Source of the DNA: Weissella sagaensis
Lineage (GTDB): Bacteria; Bacillota; Bacilli; Lactobacillales; Lactobacillaceae
Assembly: GCF_005405285.1 (NCBI RefSeq)
Contig: NZ_BJDT01000001.1
Span: forward strand, 406,726-470,725
Length of the DNA stretch: 64,000 nucleotides
Direction of reading: 5' to 3'
The translations under genes and the position numbers were made by a program. Below the pieces are notes generated by a model that saw only the letters and a program-made list of their open reading frames with translations, was not told the origin of the DNA and did no database searches. Of the stretch, positions 62,171-64,000 are shown piece after piece; the stretch's first letter is position 1, and each line of letters begins with the position of its first letter.

Positions 62171-63842
62171 TAGTTTAACCACTAATATTAAACATTTACT
62201 AACTGCTCTTGTTTTGCAAGGAGTCCGTGATTTCGTTGTGTCACCAGGTTCAAGAACAACACCGATTGCGTTGCTATTAGCTGAGATGCAAAAGTTGCGT
62301 GATGATGTCCGTGTTACGGTAGACGTGGATGAGCGTTCTGCAGCATTTTTTGCCCTAGGCATTGCTAAAACAACACATCAACCAGTCGCTTTATTAGCAA
62401 CATCTGGTACAGCAACAGGTAATTATTTACCAGCAATCATGGAAGCAAGTATTTCACATATTCCCTTAATCGCACTAACAACCGACCGTCCACAAGAGTT
62501 ACAGGAAGTAGGAGCGCCACAAACAGTGCATCAAACAAACTTATATGGTGAACATACAAAAGCGTTTACAGCCATTACTGTACAAGATGATCATGAGGAT
62601 GTTACAGACTATATTGATTATCGTGTGCAAGAATTAGTCGGTTTGGCAATAACTAAGCCAGCTGGTCCAATTCAAATTAATTTACCATTACGCAAGCCAC
62701 TGATGCCAATTTTAGGTGAATCTTGGCCAACGGTGGCAGCACAACGTGTTTTAGTTGGTCAACAACAAATGAGTTGGCAGAACGCACAGGCATTAGCAGC
62801 ATTGTTACGAAAACCTAAAGCAATGATGTTGTTAGGACCCGATGAAGTTGGTTGGGATATTGCTAAACTAAAACAATTAGCAGCGCATTATCAATTACCC
62901 GTTCTAGCAGATGTATTAAGTAATTTTAGACCTAGTGAATATGCCATTAATGGTATCGATAGTTTATTGGCAGCAAATATCATAAAGGATGACTTAAAAC
63001 CAGAAATTGTGATACGTTTTGGTGGCACACCGGTTTCAGCTAAAGTAATAGCTTGGTTACGTGATGCTAAAATTCCAGTTGTGCAAATTGGTCAAGAACA
63101 TGCTGGTCATGATCATGCACGTCATGCACAAACAACAGTTGTTGCAGATGTAGATGCAGTAGTAGCCGATTTACTTGCTGAGCCGGGTGTAAGAAAAGCA
63201 ACTTTCTTAGAACAATGGCAAAAAGTATCCGCAACGTTAATGTCACTTATGACGAAAATAGACGAAAAAGGTGTGGAATATCAAATTCCAGCTGCTTTAG
63301 CTGATTTGCCAGAAAACGGACAATTATTTATTGCTAACTCAATGCCAATCCGTGATATGGATAATTATTATGTCCCAAATCATCCGATAAAAATTGCTGC
63401 TAATCGTGGTGCTAATGGCATTGATGGAACCATTTCATCAGCTTTTGGTATGGCGATGACAGGCAAACCCACAACACTACTAACTGGAGATTTGACCTTA
63501 TTCCATGATATGAATGGGTTGATGTTGAGTCATCAGGCCCATGTACCATTGACGATTGTAGTCGTTAACAATCAAGGTGGTGGGATTTTTTCTTTCTTGC
63601 CACAAGCAGCAGCAAAAGCTTATTTTGAACCAATGTTTGGGACACCGTTACCAATTGTAATTGAGCGGATTGCGCGGCTTTATGATGCAGAATATAAGTT
63701 GGTAGATGATTTAGATTTGTTATACGAGTTAGTGCACAAACCGGCAACTCGTTTACGAATTATTGAAGTTAAGAGTAATCGTGAACAAAATGTGGTTGCA
63801 CATCAAAAACTAACGCAAGCTATTAAAGAGGCGCTATTGTGA
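62163..63842 (+). CDS. menD: SEPHCHC synthase MenD
   Basis: A 559-residue ThDP enzyme joining isochorismate and 2-oxoglutarate. The N-terminal GVRDFVVSPGSRTTPIALLLAEM and VDVDERSAAFFALGIAKTTHQP are the MenD signature. The ThDP-binding region is TLLTGDLTLFHDMNGLML followed by VVVNNQGGGIFSFLPQA. Length normal. It overlaps menF by 8 bp and the menH GTG overlaps its stop by 4 bp (GTGA), so the three genes are coupled. Confidence 0.96.
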   Translation: MTDSLTTNIKHLLTALVLQGVRDFVVSPGSRTTPIALLLAEMQKLRDDVRVTVDVDERSAAFFALGIAKTTHQPVALLATSGTATGNYLPAIMEASISHIPLIALTTDRPQELQEVGAPQTVHQTNLYGEHTKAFTAITVQDDHEDVTDYIDYRVQELVGLAITKPAGPIQINLPLRKPLMPILGESWPTVAAQRVLVGQQQMSWQNAQALAALLRKPKAMMLLGPDEVGWDIAKLKQLAAHYQLPVLADVLSNFRPSEYAINGIDSLLAANIIKDDLKPEIVIRFGGTPVSAKVIAWLRDAKIPVVQIGQEHAGHDHARHAQTTVVADVDAVVADLLAEPGVRKATFLEQWQKVSATLMSLMTKIDEKGVEYQIPAALADLPENGQLFIANSMPIRDMDNYYVPNHPIKIAANRGANGIDGTISSAFGMAMTGKPTTLLTGDLTLFHDMNGLMLSHQAHVPLTIVVVNNQGGGIFSFLPQAAAKAYFEPMFGTPLPIVIERIARLYDAEYKLVDDLDLLYELVHKPATRLRIIEVKSNREQNVVAHQKLTQAIKEALL

Positions 63843-64000
63843 ACAAAAAAATTGTCATAAATAATTATGAATATGACGTGATGATTGCAGGAGCAGGTCA
63901 ACCAGTTTGGCTATTTATGCATGGTTTTATGGGGAGCATGGCTGAGTATCAGAATGTTCAACCCAAGGGGACACGAATTTACTTAAATTTGTTAGGATTC
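63839..64000 (+). CDS. menH: MenH-like alpha/beta hydrolase, partial
   Basis: The first 54 codons of a gene cut by the window end. It starts at a GTG that overlaps the menD stop. The sequence MNKKIVINNYEYDVMIAGAG and the oxyanion-hole motif WLFMHGFMGS fit the MenH hydrolase that removes pyruvate from SEPHCHC. Position behind menD supports it. No RBS other than the coding end of menD (AAAGAGG at about 63825). Confidence 0.82.
   Translation, partial: MNKKIVINNYEYDVMIAGAGQPVWLFMHGFMGSMAEYQNVQPKGTRIYLNLLGF

Overview
The window reads as core chromosome of a low-GC lactic acid bacterium, most likely genus Weissella. The clearest marker is the minus-strand gene at 29397-30416, whose protein closely matches, from memory, the Weissella viridescens FemX alanyltransferase. 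A D-lactate dehydrogenase, an AlsS/AlsD acetoin branch, phe T-box control, CtsR/HrcA and CcpA-type sites, Leuconostoc-like ribosomal proteins and abundant U-tailed hairpin terminators fit that family. I see no insertion sequence, prophage or CRISPR array.

Layout. 0-7.4 kb: a small membrane protein, uvrA, a 39-residue basic peptide, then rapZ-yvcK-whiA and clpP with a CtsR-type promoter. 7.4-16 kb: D-lactate dehydrogenase with a PTS-EIIC-like transporter, rpmF (minus), a universal stress protein, a MarR regulator, tRNA-Gln(CUG), alsS-alsD and an MDR oxidoreductase. 16-21 kb: a ClpE-type unfoldase under CIRCE plus CtsR, a LysM/CHAP hydrolase with an Ala-rich tandem-repeat linker, an NlpC/P60-like protein without catalytic residues, and a small GNAT protein that shares its N-terminal module. 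21-30 kb: dut-radA-yacL, gltX, secA, prfB (no frameshift site), femX. 30-42 kb: a TrmH-type methyltransferase (apparently leaderless), an HD protein, a GRP-type sugar transporter, a divergent MFS/HxlR pair, T-box-pheS-pheT, mltG, recQ, greA. 42-54 kb: a YfhO-like protein, pbp2b, fthC-rhomboid-yqgQ-glk, a second LysM/CHAP hydrolase with a WalR-type box, an inactive rhodanese, a DUF3042 protein, glpQ-like-miaA-glnR-glnA with a GlnR box. 54-64 kb: three co-directional unrecognised genes, tRNA-Arg(UCU), a large polytopic membrane protein, the L21 leader with rplU-rpmA, and menF-menD-menH (menH cut by the window end).

How the genes work together. Protein quality control (clpP, clpE) shares heat-shock signals. 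Central carbon metabolism (ldhD, alsS/alsD, glk, glcU) carries cre-like sites. Cell-wall genes (femX, mltG, pbp2b, rapZ/yvcK, two CHAP hydrolases) are scattered but numerous. glnR-glnA is the nitrogen module and menFDH feeds menaquinone synthesis.

Best candidates for something undescribed are the three-gene unit at 55387-57790, the catalytically dead NlpC/P60-like protein sharing a 5' module with its GNAT neighbour, and the L27 gene that keeps a divergent cleavable leader while the usual neighbouring prp gene is absent. All functional names rest on motif recognition by eye; no database search was run.
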